DNA from: an uncultured Lachnospiraceae bacterium
GTDB lineage: Bacteria; Bacillota; Clostridia; Lachnospirales; Lachnospiraceae
DNA: 15,514 nt
Assembly: GCA_948441955.1 (NCBI GenBank)
Contig: CAOJQZ010000057.1
Coordinates: 1-15,514, forward strand
Direction of reading: 5' to 3'
Position numbers and translations under genes: made by a program
The notes under the pieces: generated by a model
Databases searched by the model: none
What the model was told of the DNA's origin: nothing
The model's input: the letters and a program-made list of their open reading frames with translations, nothing else
Part shown: positions 7,317 through 13,586 of the stretch, one piece after another
How the letters are laid out: every line of letters starts with the position of its first letter
Position numbering within the stretch: the stretch's first letter is position 1

Positions 7317-8261
7317 ATGATTATCAGTGCAAGCAGAAGAACAGACATTCCAGCGCTCTATCCAGAGTGGTTCATGAACCGTTTAAGAGAGAGGAAAGTA
7401 ATGGTTCCCAATCCTTACAGCCGAAAGAAGATAAGCAGTATCCGGCTATCTCCGGATACAGTGGATTGTATTGTCTTCTGGACGAAAAATCCGGAGCCTA
7501 TCATTCCTTATCTGAAAGAAATTGACAGAATGGGATATAAGTACTATTTTCAGATGACGATTACGGATTATGAGGAGGATTTAGAACCAGGCGTTCCGTG
7601 TACCGAGGAGTCCATCGCCACATTTCTTCTGCTTAGTGAAATAATTGGGCCTCAGCGAATTGACTGGAGATTTGACCCTATACTTTTATCGGATAAATAT
7701 ACTGCGGATTATCATGCAGAAAGATTTGAGATGATGTGTCAGTGGCTTCATAAGGCAACGGAAAGATGCGTTATCAGCTTTATTGACGTCTACCGGGAGG
7801 CAAGATATCCGGAGCTTGAGCAGGAGGAAATAGAGGCGCTGGCAGAGCAACTGTCAGGAATTGCAAGGAAATACAGGCTTCCGTTATATACCTGTGCGGA
7901 GAAAACAGAGTTGTCCCGTTATGGAATTGGGCATGGCGCATGCATAGATAAGGAGCGGATTAAGAATATTATCGGGTATAAGCTGGACGTGAAGAAGGAT
8001 CATGGACAGCGGCCCCAGTGCAGATGTGCGGAAAGTATAGATATAGGAATATATGATACGTGTATTAACGGATGCAAATACTGTTATGCAACCGGAACAC
8101 AGGAGAGCGTCAGGAAGAAACATGAGCAGCATGATCCCTATTCTCCGCTTTTGGTGGGGAATTTAAAGGGGGATGAGATGATTATTGAGAAGAAGCTTCA
8201 AACAAATATGGATAATCAGATATCCTTGTTTGATCTGCCTGGGATGGGATTGGGGACGTAG
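7317..8261 (+). CDS. DUF1848 domain-containing protein with C-terminal CX3CX2C motif
   Basis: A 314-aa soluble protein of a conserved but uncharacterised family. Seen in order: ISASRRTDIPA at residues 3-13, FWTKNP at 54-59, WRFDPILL at 117-124, TCAEK at 192-196, a CRC pair (Cys235, Cys237), and DTCINGCKYCYA with Cys249, Cys253 and Cys256. The last is a CX3CX2C spacing, the same as the 4Fe-4S-binding triad of radical SAM enzymes, but at the C-terminal end instead of the N-terminal end. ATG 7317 is chosen because it follows AGGAG at 7 nt; an upstream in-frame TTG at 7257 is the -35 element. The last codons (GLGT and TAG) come from the repeat at 8250, so the natural C-terminus may have been altered. 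Biochemical role unknown. Confidence 0.85.
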   Translation: MIISASRRTDIPALYPEWFMNRLRERKVMVPNPYSRKKISSIRLSPDTVDCIVFWTKNPEPIIPYLKEIDRMGYKYYFQMTITDYEEDLEPGVPCTEESIATFLLLSEIIGPQRIDWRFDPILLSDKYTADYHAERFEMMCQWLHKATERCVISFIDVYREARYPELEQEEIEALAEQLSGIARKYRLPLYTCAEKTELSRYGIGHGACIDKERIKNIIGYKLDVKKDHGQRPQCRCAESIDIGIYDTCINGCKYCYATGTQESVRKKHEQHDPYSPLLVGNLKGDEMIIEKKLQTNMDNQISLFDLPGMGLGT

Positions 8262-8305
8262 TAAAATTAATTTTACTACGTCCCAGATTTAAATTACCCT
8301 GTCCC
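8250..8305 (+). repeat. Left 56-bp inverted repeat with perfect 32-bp palindrome
   Basis: This stretch is repeated in inverted orientation at 8669-8724 with 53 of 56 matching bases; the outer 40 bp are identical. It includes a loopless perfect palindrome at 8253-8284, whose half-site is GGGACGTAGTAAAATT, and then CCCTGTCCC. It begins inside the end of the DUF1848 gene and supplies that gene's TAG stop. The form resembles REP/BIME or MITE-like elements moved by IS200-like transposases; no transposase is present here. Confidence 0.85.
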
Positions 8306-8342
8306 AAATTAAAAATACCTTGTCCCAGTTGAAAAATGCATA
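8280..8342 (+). repeat. Three tandem 21-bp units each starting GTCCC
   Basis: GTCCC occurs at 8280, 8301 and 8322, exactly 21 bp apart. Each is followed by an A/T-rich run of the form CA(G/A)(A/T)TT...AAA. The first unit starts in the right arm of the palindrome. The inverted copy downstream also has its two GGGAC motifs (8669 and 8690) exactly 21 bp apart. Confidence 0.7.
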
Positions 8343-8357
8343 AAAGCATATTAAAAT
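8329..8357 (+). promoter_or_regulatory. Probable promoter of the acylphosphatase gene, partly inside a repeat unit
   Basis: TTGAAA at 8329-8334 and TAAAAT at 8352-8357 with a 17-bp spacer. The -35 lies within the third 21-bp GTCCC unit. Predicted start near 8364, with GGGAGA at 8372-8377 as the ribosome site before ATG 8388. Confidence 0.55.
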
Positions 8358-8387
8358 GTTTTGTAAATTGTGGGAGAAGATGGAAAA

Positions 8388-8657
8388 ATGGAAGAGATAA
8401 GAAAGCGAATAGTGTTTCATGGGCGGGTTCAGGGAGTCGGATTTCGATATACTGCAAAATATCTGGCACGTTCTCTTGGACTCACAGGATGGGTAAAAAA
8501 TGAAGGGGATGGAACTGTGATTATGGAAGTGCAGGGACGCAAGACACGGATTAATGAGCTGTTAAAAGGAATAAACAGGAATTCGTTTATAGATATTGAC
8601 TGGATGGATACAGAAGAGATAGCTGCGAAGACAGAGAGTTGTTTTTCAGTAAGATAG
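8388..8657 (+). CDS. Acylphosphatase
   Basis: Small cytoplasmic enzyme (89 aa, standard length) that hydrolyses carboxyl-phosphate bonds such as acetyl phosphate, carbamoyl phosphate or 1,3-bisphosphoglycerate. The whole fold signature is present: HGRVQGVGFR with the phosphate-binding Arg20 and GWVKNEGDGTV with catalytic Asn38, spaced 18 residues as in characterised enzymes. ATG 8388 follows GGGAGA; an in-frame GTG at 8370 would add six residues but would start before this ribosome site. The gene stands alone between two inverted copies of a palindromic repeat and is on the same strand as its neighbours. Its metabolic role in the organism is not evident from the context. Confidence 0.9.
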   Translation: MEEIRKRIVFHGRVQGVGFRYTAKYLARSLGLTGWVKNEGDGTVIMEVQGRKTRINELLKGINRNSFIDIDWMDTEEIAAKTESCFSVR

Positions 8658-8667
8658 TGTATAAAAT
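8639..8667 (+). promoter_or_regulatory. Possible promoter for nrdG
   Basis: TTGTTT at 8639-8644, 17 bp, then TAAAAT at 8662-8667, overlapping the 3' end of the acylphosphatase gene. A transcript from about 8674 would carry the second 32-bp palindrome as a stem in the nrdG leader. The -35 matches only three of six bases, so read-through from the acylphosphatase promoter is an alternative. Confidence 0.35.
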
Positions 8668-8668
8668 A

Positions 8669-8724
8669 GGGACAGGGTTTTTTCAATCTGGGACGTAGTA
8701 AAATTAATTTTACTACGTCCCCAA
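8669..8724 (-). repeat. Right 56-bp inverted repeat with perfect 32-bp palindrome
   Basis: Reverse complement of the left copy, differing at three bases in the A/T-rich segment between the palindrome and the inner GGGACAGGG. The perfect palindrome is at 8690-8721, ending 21 nt before the nrdG ATG. In RNA it would fold into a 16-bp stem with almost no loop. No U-run follows, so it is not a standard terminator. Confidence 0.85.
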
Positions 8725-8742
8725 GGAGCAAGGAGGCAGGGT

Positions 8743-9435
8743 ATGGTTATTCAGGGCTTACAGAAGCTTACTCTTTTGGACTATCCGGAGAAGGTTGCAT
8801 GTACTGTTTTTTTGGCGGGATGTAATTTTCGTTGTCCTTTTTGTCACAATGCGTCGCTTGTAATTGATACGCATAAGAATAAGGAGATTTCCAGGGAGAC
8901 GTTTTTCGATTTTCTAAATAAGCGCAAGGGAATCCTTGACGGCGTGTGTGTTTCAGGCGGGGAACCGCTTATCCAATCCGGGATTGAGGAATTTCTGGAG
9001 AAAATTAAGGAACTGGGTTTTCTGGTTAAGATTGACACAAACGGGAGCTTTCCTGATAAGCTTAAAAGAATTGTGGAGCTTGGCTGCGTGGATTATGTGG
9101 CGATGGATATTAAAAATTCCCAGGAGAATTATGGAAAAACGATTGGAATTGAGAATTATGATATTTCAAAGGTACATAAAAGCGTAAATTATCTTCTCAG
9201 AGGGAATATTGCATACGAATTTCGAACTACAGTAGTGCGTAAATTCCATCAGCGTTCAGATTTTGAAGCTATAGGAAGATGGATTCATGGAGCAGAACGG
9301 TATTATCTGCAGCAATTTGTTGACTCGGGGGATTTGATACAGCCGGGGCTTCGGGGCTATGATAAGGAAATCATGCTTCAGGCGCTGGCAATTGTGCAAA
9401 AGTATGTGCAGACCGCGCAGTTACGCGGTTTATAG
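8743..9435 (+). CDS. nrdG: Anaerobic ribonucleotide reductase-activating protein, radical SAM
   Basis: Iron-sulfur radical SAM activase of 230 aa that reductively cleaves S-adenosylmethionine to place the glycyl radical on NrdD. Seen: GCNFRCPFCHN with the CX3CX2C cluster ligands Cys27, Cys31 and Cys34, then VSGGEPL at 70-76, which is the SAM-binding GGE motif. The N-terminal QGLQKLTLLDYPEKVACTVF is typical of the longer clostridial NrdG type rather than the shorter E. coli type of about 154 aa. The ATG follows AAGGAGG. It lies upstream of nrdD with a 149-bp gap that contains its own promoter and NrdR sites, so the two genes are adjacent but nrdD can be expressed separately. A pyruvate formate-lyase activase is the only close alternative, and the neighbour argues against it. 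Confidence 0.92.
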   Translation: MVIQGLQKLTLLDYPEKVACTVFLAGCNFRCPFCHNASLVIDTHKNKEISRETFFDFLNKRKGILDGVCVSGGEPLIQSGIEEFLEKIKELGFLVKIDTNGSFPDKLKRIVELGCVDYVAMDIKNSQENYGKTIGIENYDISKVHKSVNYLLRGNIAYEFRTTVVRKFHQRSDFEAIGRWIHGAERYYLQQFVDSGDLIQPGLRGYDKEIMLQALAIVQKYVQTAQLRGL

Positions 9436-9448
9436 CAAATGTATACAA

Positions 9449-9464
9449 TAACAATATATTGTGT
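9449..9464. promoter_or_regulatory. NrdR box 1
   Basis: TAACAATATATTGTGT matches the NrdR-box pattern (ACACWATATATWGTGT-like) with a 12-bp perfect palindrome ACAATATATTGT at its core. NrdR is the ATP-cone/zinc-ribbon repressor of ribonucleotide reductase genes. Centre at 9456.5. Confidence 0.8.
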
Positions 9465-9479
9465 GAAATGGAATTTTGT

Positions 9480-9495
9480 GCACAATATATTGTTG
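9480..9495. promoter_or_regulatory. NrdR box 2
   Basis: GCACAATATATTGTTG has the same ACAATATATTGT palindrome as box 1. The centres are 31 bp apart, about three helical turns, which is the usual spacing for paired NrdR boxes. It ends 7 nt before the -35 of the nrdD promoter. Confidence 0.8.
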
Positions 9496-9502
9496 TTTTT
9501 TA

Positions 9503-9532
9503 TTGACTGTACATAATGGATAGTGCTATGAT
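9503..9532 (+). promoter_or_regulatory. Promoter of nrdD
   Basis: TTGACT at 9503-9508 and TATGAT at 9527-9532 with an 18-bp spacer; the -10 is preceded by TGC, an extended -10. Predicted start near 9539, giving a 46-nt leader. It lies immediately downstream of the paired NrdR boxes. Confidence 0.7.
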
Positions 9533-9584
9533 AGATAAGCGGATAAAAAATTGAACCGGCAGAAGGAAAGGGGAGTTAGGATCC

Positions 9585-11951
9585 ATGTATCAGGTAGCAA
9601 AGCGTGACGGACAGATTGCAGATTTCGCATTATCGAAAATATCTGTTGCAATTGAGAGAGCATTTCAGGCACAGGATAGAGAGTATAATCAGGATATTAT
9701 AGATTTGCTTGCATTAAAGGTTACAGCGGCATTTGAGCCGAAGGTGAGGGATTCACTTATTGGCGTGGAGGATATTCAGGACAGTGTTGAAGAGATTTTA
9801 ATTAAGGCAGGCTATGCAGATGTGGCCAAAGGTTATATCTTGTATAGAAAACAGAGGGAAAAAATCCGTAATTTGAATTCTACTCTGCTGGATTACAGAG
9901 ATACGGTTGACAGCTATGTAAAGGTTACGGATTGGCGTGTAAAGGAAAATTCTACGGTTACATATTCAGTGGGCGGGCTTATTTTAAGCAACTCAGGTGC
10001 AATTACGGCAAATTACTGGCTGTCTGAGATTTATGATGAGGAAATCGGTCAGGCTCACAGAAATGCGGATATCCATATTCATGATCTGTCTATGCTCACA
10101 GGATACTGTGCCGGATGGTCTTTAAAGCAGCTGATAAAGGAGGGCTTAGGCGGGATCACGGGAAAGATATCTTCCTCTCCTGCAAAGCATTTGAGCGTGC
10201 TTTGCAACCAGATGGTAAATTTCCTTGGAATTATGCAGAATGAATGGGCAGGCGCACAGGCGTTTTCATCATTTGATACTTATCTTGCTCCATTTGTGAA
10301 GGCAGACGGCTTAAGCTATCCGGAAGTAAAGAAATGTATTGAGTCTTTTATTTATGGGGTGAATACGCCGTCGAGATGGGGAACCCAGGCTCCGTTTTCT
10401 AATATTACGCTTGATTGGACGGTGCCGAATGATCTGGCGAACCTTCCTGCCATTGTAGGCGGAAAGGAAATGGAGTTCACCTATGCTGACTGTAAAAAAG
10501 AGATGGATATGGTAAATCGGGCGTTTATAGAGATTATGATTGAGGGAGATGCCCATGGACGGGGTTTCCAGTATCCGATTCCGACCTATTCCATCACCAG
10601 CGATTTTGACTGGTCTGATACGGAGAATAACCGCCTGTTATTTGAAATGACGGCGAAGTATGGAACTCCTTATTTTTCGAACTATATTAACAGCGATATG
10701 GAGCCAAGCGACGTCAGAAGCATGTGCTGCCGTCTTCGCCTGGATCTTCGGGAATTGCGTAAAAAATCCGGCGGATTCTTCGGAAGCGGTGAGAGTACGG
10801 GCTCTGTGGGTGTTGTCACCATAAATATGCCGCGGATTGCTTACCTTTCCCAAAATGAAAAAGAATTTTTTAAGCGGCTGGACAGACTGATGGATGTTTC
10901 TGCGCGCTCACTTCATGTTAAGCGTACGGTTATTACAAAGCTTCTGGAAGAAGGGCTGTACCCATATACAAAGCGTTATCTTGGAACCTTTGACAACCAC
11001 TTTTCCACAATTGGCCTTCTTGGGATGAATGAGGCGGGCTTAAATGCAAAATGGATTGGGAAGGATATGACACATACGGAGACACAGGAATTCTCCAAAA
11101 AGGTCCTGAACCATATGAGAGAGCGCTTGTCCTCCTACCAGGAAGAGTACGGAGACTTATATAATCTGGAGGCGACTCCGGCAGAGTCAACTACATATCG
11201 TTTTGCAAAGCACGACAAGGAAAAATATCCTGATATCATTACAGCGGCAGAGTGTAACGGTACGCCGTATTACACCAACAGCTCTCATTTGCCGGTAGGA
11301 TATACCGAGGACATATTTGCAGCTCTGGATATACAGGATGAGCTGCAGTCGCTCTATACTTCCGGAACGGTCTTTCATGCATTCCTGGGTGAGAAGCTTC
11401 CAAGCTGGCAGTCAGCAGCGGCGCTGGTACGAAAGATTGCAGAAAATTACAGGCTTCCATATTATACTATGTCACCTACCTATACAATCTGTAAAAACCA
11501 CGGCTATATTGCGGGAGAACATTATACATGTCCGGAGTGCGGAGAGAAGACAGAGGTTTACAGCCGTATTACCGGATACTACCGTCCGGTGCAGAACTGG
11601 AATGACGGTAAGGCTCAGGAGTTTAAGGACCGGAAGGTATATGACGTAATGCATTCCAGTCTGGCAGGGAAAGTAAGAAATGAGAAACAGGCGGTTGCTA
11701 TACCGGACATAGAGACAGACAGAAATGAAAGAAAGCTTTTATTTACAACGAAAACCTGTCCCAATTGTATAATAGCGAAAGATGCGCTCAATAAGGCCCA
11801 CATGGCTTATGAGGTGATTGATGCAGAAGAGCATAAAGATCTGGTTAAGAAGTATAAAGTCATGCAGGCGCCTACGCTTGTAGTGATAGATAAGAGCGGG
11901 GTAGAAAAACTTACAAATGCATCAAATATTAAGAGATATGCAGAGGGTTAA
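9585..11951 (+). CDS. nrdD: Anaerobic (class III) ribonucleoside-triphosphate reductase with C-terminal glutaredoxin-like domain
   Basis: Oxygen-sensitive glycyl-radical enzyme that makes dNTPs from NTPs. Domains in order: an N-terminal ATP cone (about 1-92, VAKRDGQIADFALSKI) for allosteric activity control; the catalytic barrel from about 100 to 630, with YCAGW (Cys175) and MCCR (Cys381/382) as likely active-site cysteines; a zinc site of Cys636, His639, Cys649 and Cys652; and the glycyl-radical loop SRITGYYRP with Gly664. An extra domain of about 75 residues follows (714-788) with TCPNC (Cys725, Cys728) and a cis-proline-like QAPTLVV, a glutaredoxin/thioredoxin fold. At 788 aa it exceeds the usual 700 or so by that domain. 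The fused redoxin probably supplies electrons. A purine-rich ribosome site (AAGGAAAGGGGAG) precedes ATG 9585. Its stop overlaps the convergent ykgJ-type gene by 4 nt. Confidence 0.95.
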   Translation: MYQVAKRDGQIADFALSKISVAIERAFQAQDREYNQDIIDLLALKVTAAFEPKVRDSLIGVEDIQDSVEEILIKAGYADVAKGYILYRKQREKIRNLNSTLLDYRDTVDSYVKVTDWRVKENSTVTYSVGGLILSNSGAITANYWLSEIYDEEIGQAHRNADIHIHDLSMLTGYCAGWSLKQLIKEGLGGITGKISSSPAKHLSVLCNQMVNFLGIMQNEWAGAQAFSSFDTYLAPFVKADGLSYPEVKKCIESFIYGVNTPSRWGTQAPFSNITLDWTVPNDLANLPAIVGGKEMEFTYADCKKEMDMVNRAFIEIMIEGDAHGRGFQYPIPTYSITSDFDWSDTENNRLLFEMTAKYGTPYFSNYINSDMEPSDVRSMCCRLRLDLRELRKKSGGFFGSGESTGSVGVVTINMPRIAYLSQNEKEFFKRLDRLMDVSARSLHVKRTVITKLLEEGLYPYTKRYLGTFDNHFSTIGLLGMNEAGLNAKWIGKDMTHTETQEFSKKVLNHMRERLSSYQEEYGDLYNLEATPAESTTYRFAKHDKEKYPDIITAAECNGTPYYTNSSHLPVGYTEDIFAALDIQDELQSLYTSGTVFHAFLGEKLPSWQSAAALVRKIAENYRLPYYTMSPTYTICKNHGYIAGEHYTCPECGEKTEVYSRITGYYRPVQNWNDGKAQEFKDRKVYDVMHSSLAGKVRNEKQAVAIPDIETDRNERKLLFTTKTCPNCIIAKDALNKAHMAYEVIDAEEHKDLVKKYKVMQAPTLVVIDKSGVEKLTNASNIKRYAEG

Positions 11952-12601
11952 AAAATATAAGGATTAAGCCTTTTATAAAACTGTTCGTAAAAATCCTCGG
12001 TTTTGTTAAAGGGCTGCTGGTAGAAGCGCCGCAGCAAAGACATGCTGACGGCCTTCATATCCTTCTCTCCGCCGGGAGACATGATGTGTTCCTGAAGGCT
12101 TCCCAGATAATCATGCCAGTCCAGAACGTATTTTTCATAGCGCTTAATATCGGGCGTGCTTATCCACTTTCTGACTTTCACCTTTGTGCGGTCTTTCTTG
12201 GGACACTCGTGTACCTGCAGGAAATATTTAAAGGAATTATTTTCATAAAAACGGCCAAGAGGAAAAAGTCGGCAGATTCCCGGACGATGGGCGTGTATAT
12301 TGCACCGCCCGTCGTCATTCAGGAAAAAGCAGGCCTCTTTTTTGTCTGTCATCTTAAGATTTGGGAGAATGATACCGTCAACAACGTTGAGTTCTATAGC
12401 GTCATCCATTAGTTCACCGAAGGTTCTGTCAAGTCCGCAGGTAATTCTGTGGACGTCAAGAGGATCCAGAATGATGGAGGAACCCATTCCACGGCAGCAG
12501 TCACAGCATCCTTTACAGCCGCCGCAGTCAGCTTTTACCATATCGTTATTTTCATAAAGTTTTCCATCTGATATCTCATTTAAATCAATGTCTCTTAACA
12601 T
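11948..12601 (-). CDS. YkgJ-family cysteine-cluster protein
   Basis: A 217-aa cytoplasmic protein with the YkgJ/CxxCxxCC pattern: Cys26, Cys29, Cys32, Cys33, Cys35 and Cys36 in one cluster, then Cys91, Cys100 (GRCNIHAHRPGIC), Cys110 and Cys133. The family is thought to bind zinc or an Fe-S cluster; function is not established. ATG 12601 is preceded by GGAG at close spacing. It lies 14 nt downstream of the proC stop on the same strand and is probably co-transcribed from the proC promoter. Its 3' end overlaps the nrdD stop by 4 nt, so there is no room for a separate terminator between the two convergent genes. Confidence 0.82.
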   Translation of the reverse strand: MLRDIDLNEISDGKLYENNDMVKADCGGCKGCCDCCRGMGSSIILDPLDVHRITCGLDRTFGELMDDAIELNVVDGIILPNLKMTDKKEACFFLNDDGRCNIHAHRPGICRLFPLGRFYENNSFKYFLQVHECPKKDRTKVKVRKWISTPDIKRYEKYVLDWHDYLGSLQEHIMSPGGEKDMKAVSMSLLRRFYQQPFNKTEDFYEQFYKRLNPYIF

Positions 12602-12615
12602 AACAGCTCCATATA

Positions 12616-13410
12616 TTACATAGAGCGGGACAGCTCTTCACAGACCTTCATTGCTTCAAACACTGCGCTTCTAAATCCACGTTCCTCAAGTGTGCGTACT
12701 GCTTCTATGGTAGTACCGGCGGGTGAGCATACCATATCCTTTAACTCTCCCGGATGCTTTCCAGTATCCAGTACCATTTTTGCACTTCCAAGAACAGCCT
12801 GAGCAGCAAACTCATAGGCCTGAGCGCGTGACATTCCGCCGGAGACGGCAGCATCAGCCATTGCCTCAATAAACATGAATACATAAGCCGGAGAACTTCC
12901 GCTTACAGATACGACAACATCCATCAGATGTTCAGGCACTATTTCCACTTTACTGAAGCTCTCAAGAAGGGAGCATACATAGGAGGTTTCTTCCTTAGTC
13001 AGATGTTCGTTTGGACATGCGGCTGTCATGCCCGCAGAAACCATTGCCGGAGTGTTGGGCATAGTGCGGACAATTTTTATGGCTTTGCCAAACTGTTCAG
13101 AGAGCCAGGAAAGGGTTTTGCCTGGTGCGATTGTGATAATAATCTGACTGTCCTTTACATCCTCCCTGATTTCCTTGATTACATTAGCATAAAACTGAGG
13201 CTTTACAGATAAAACAATAACCTCAGCTTTTTTAACAACTTCCCTGTTGCTGTCTGTAACATGAATGCCAAACTGTTCTTTTATGCGAATCCTTCCTGCT
13301 GAAGATAAGTCTGAGCCGATAATTTCCTCTGCCGGAATAATCTGGTTTTTAATAATACCTCCCATAATCGCTGACGCCATATTTCCGGTTCCGATAAATC
13401 CTAATTTCAT
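12616..13410 (-). CDS. proC: Pyrroline-5-carboxylate reductase
   Basis: Catalyses the last step of proline biosynthesis, reducing 1-pyrroline-5-carboxylate with NAD(P)H; cytoplasmic, usually oligomeric. The 264-aa length is typical. Seen: the Rossmann motif GFIGTGNMASAI at residues 4-15, VLSVKPQ in the mid nucleotide-binding domain, MPNTPA, and the C-terminal helical signature SGSSPAYVFMFIEAM with SPAGTTIEAV. ATG 13410 has AAGGA upstream at a rather long spacing of about 13 nt. First gene of an apparent two-gene operon with the YkgJ-family gene. No proA or proB is in the window. Confidence 0.95.
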   Translation of the reverse strand: MKLGFIGTGNMASAIMGGIIKNQIIPAEEIIGSDLSSAGRIRIKEQFGIHVTDSNREVVKKAEVIVLSVKPQFYANVIKEIREDVKDSQIIITIAPGKTLSWLSEQFGKAIKIVRTMPNTPAMVSAGMTAACPNEHLTKEETSYVCSLLESFSKVEIVPEHLMDVVVSVSGSSPAYVFMFIEAMADAAVSGGMSRAQAYEFAAQAVLGSAKMVLDTGKHPGELKDMVCSPAGTTIEAVRTLEERGFRSAVFEAMKVCEELSRSM

Positions 13411-13448
13411 TTCCAGTTACCGTCCTTTATTCATTTTCTTCTGGGCTG

Positions 13449-13477
13449 AATATAGCACTTCTTATGTGAAAAGTCAA
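13449..13477 (-). promoter_or_regulatory. Promoter of proC
   Basis: Minus strand TTGACT (complement of 13472-13477), 17 bp, TATATT (complement of 13449-13454), with TGC before the -10. Predicted start near 13442, about 31 nt before the ATG. Confidence 0.7.
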
Positions 13478-13495
13478 TAAACAATTCAGGGATGC

Positions 13496-13524
13496 TTGAC
13501 ATTGCGTACAGAAAGAGTTAATGT
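13496..13524 (+). promoter_or_regulatory. Possible promoter of the lipoprotein operon
   Basis: Perfect -35 TTGACA at 13496-13501, 17 bp, then TAATGT at 13519-13524, a weak -10. Predicted start near 13531 and a leader of about 56 nt. It lies back-to-back with the proC promoter. Confidence 0.45.
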
Positions 13525-13586
13525 TCACACAGGACTTTGCACGCACTGTAAGGTTCGTGATTTGAAACAGAAGCATGGAGGGATAT

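Noticed and set aside
8280..8342. Three phased repeats considered as a CRISPR fragment
   Set aside because: Units are contiguous 21-bp repeats without unique spacers, and there are no cas genes.
9412..9429. Hairpin ACCGCG-CAGTTA-CGCGGT at the end of nrdG, considered as a terminator
   Set aside because: Only 6 bp, inside the coding region, and not followed by a T-run; at most a weak pause site.
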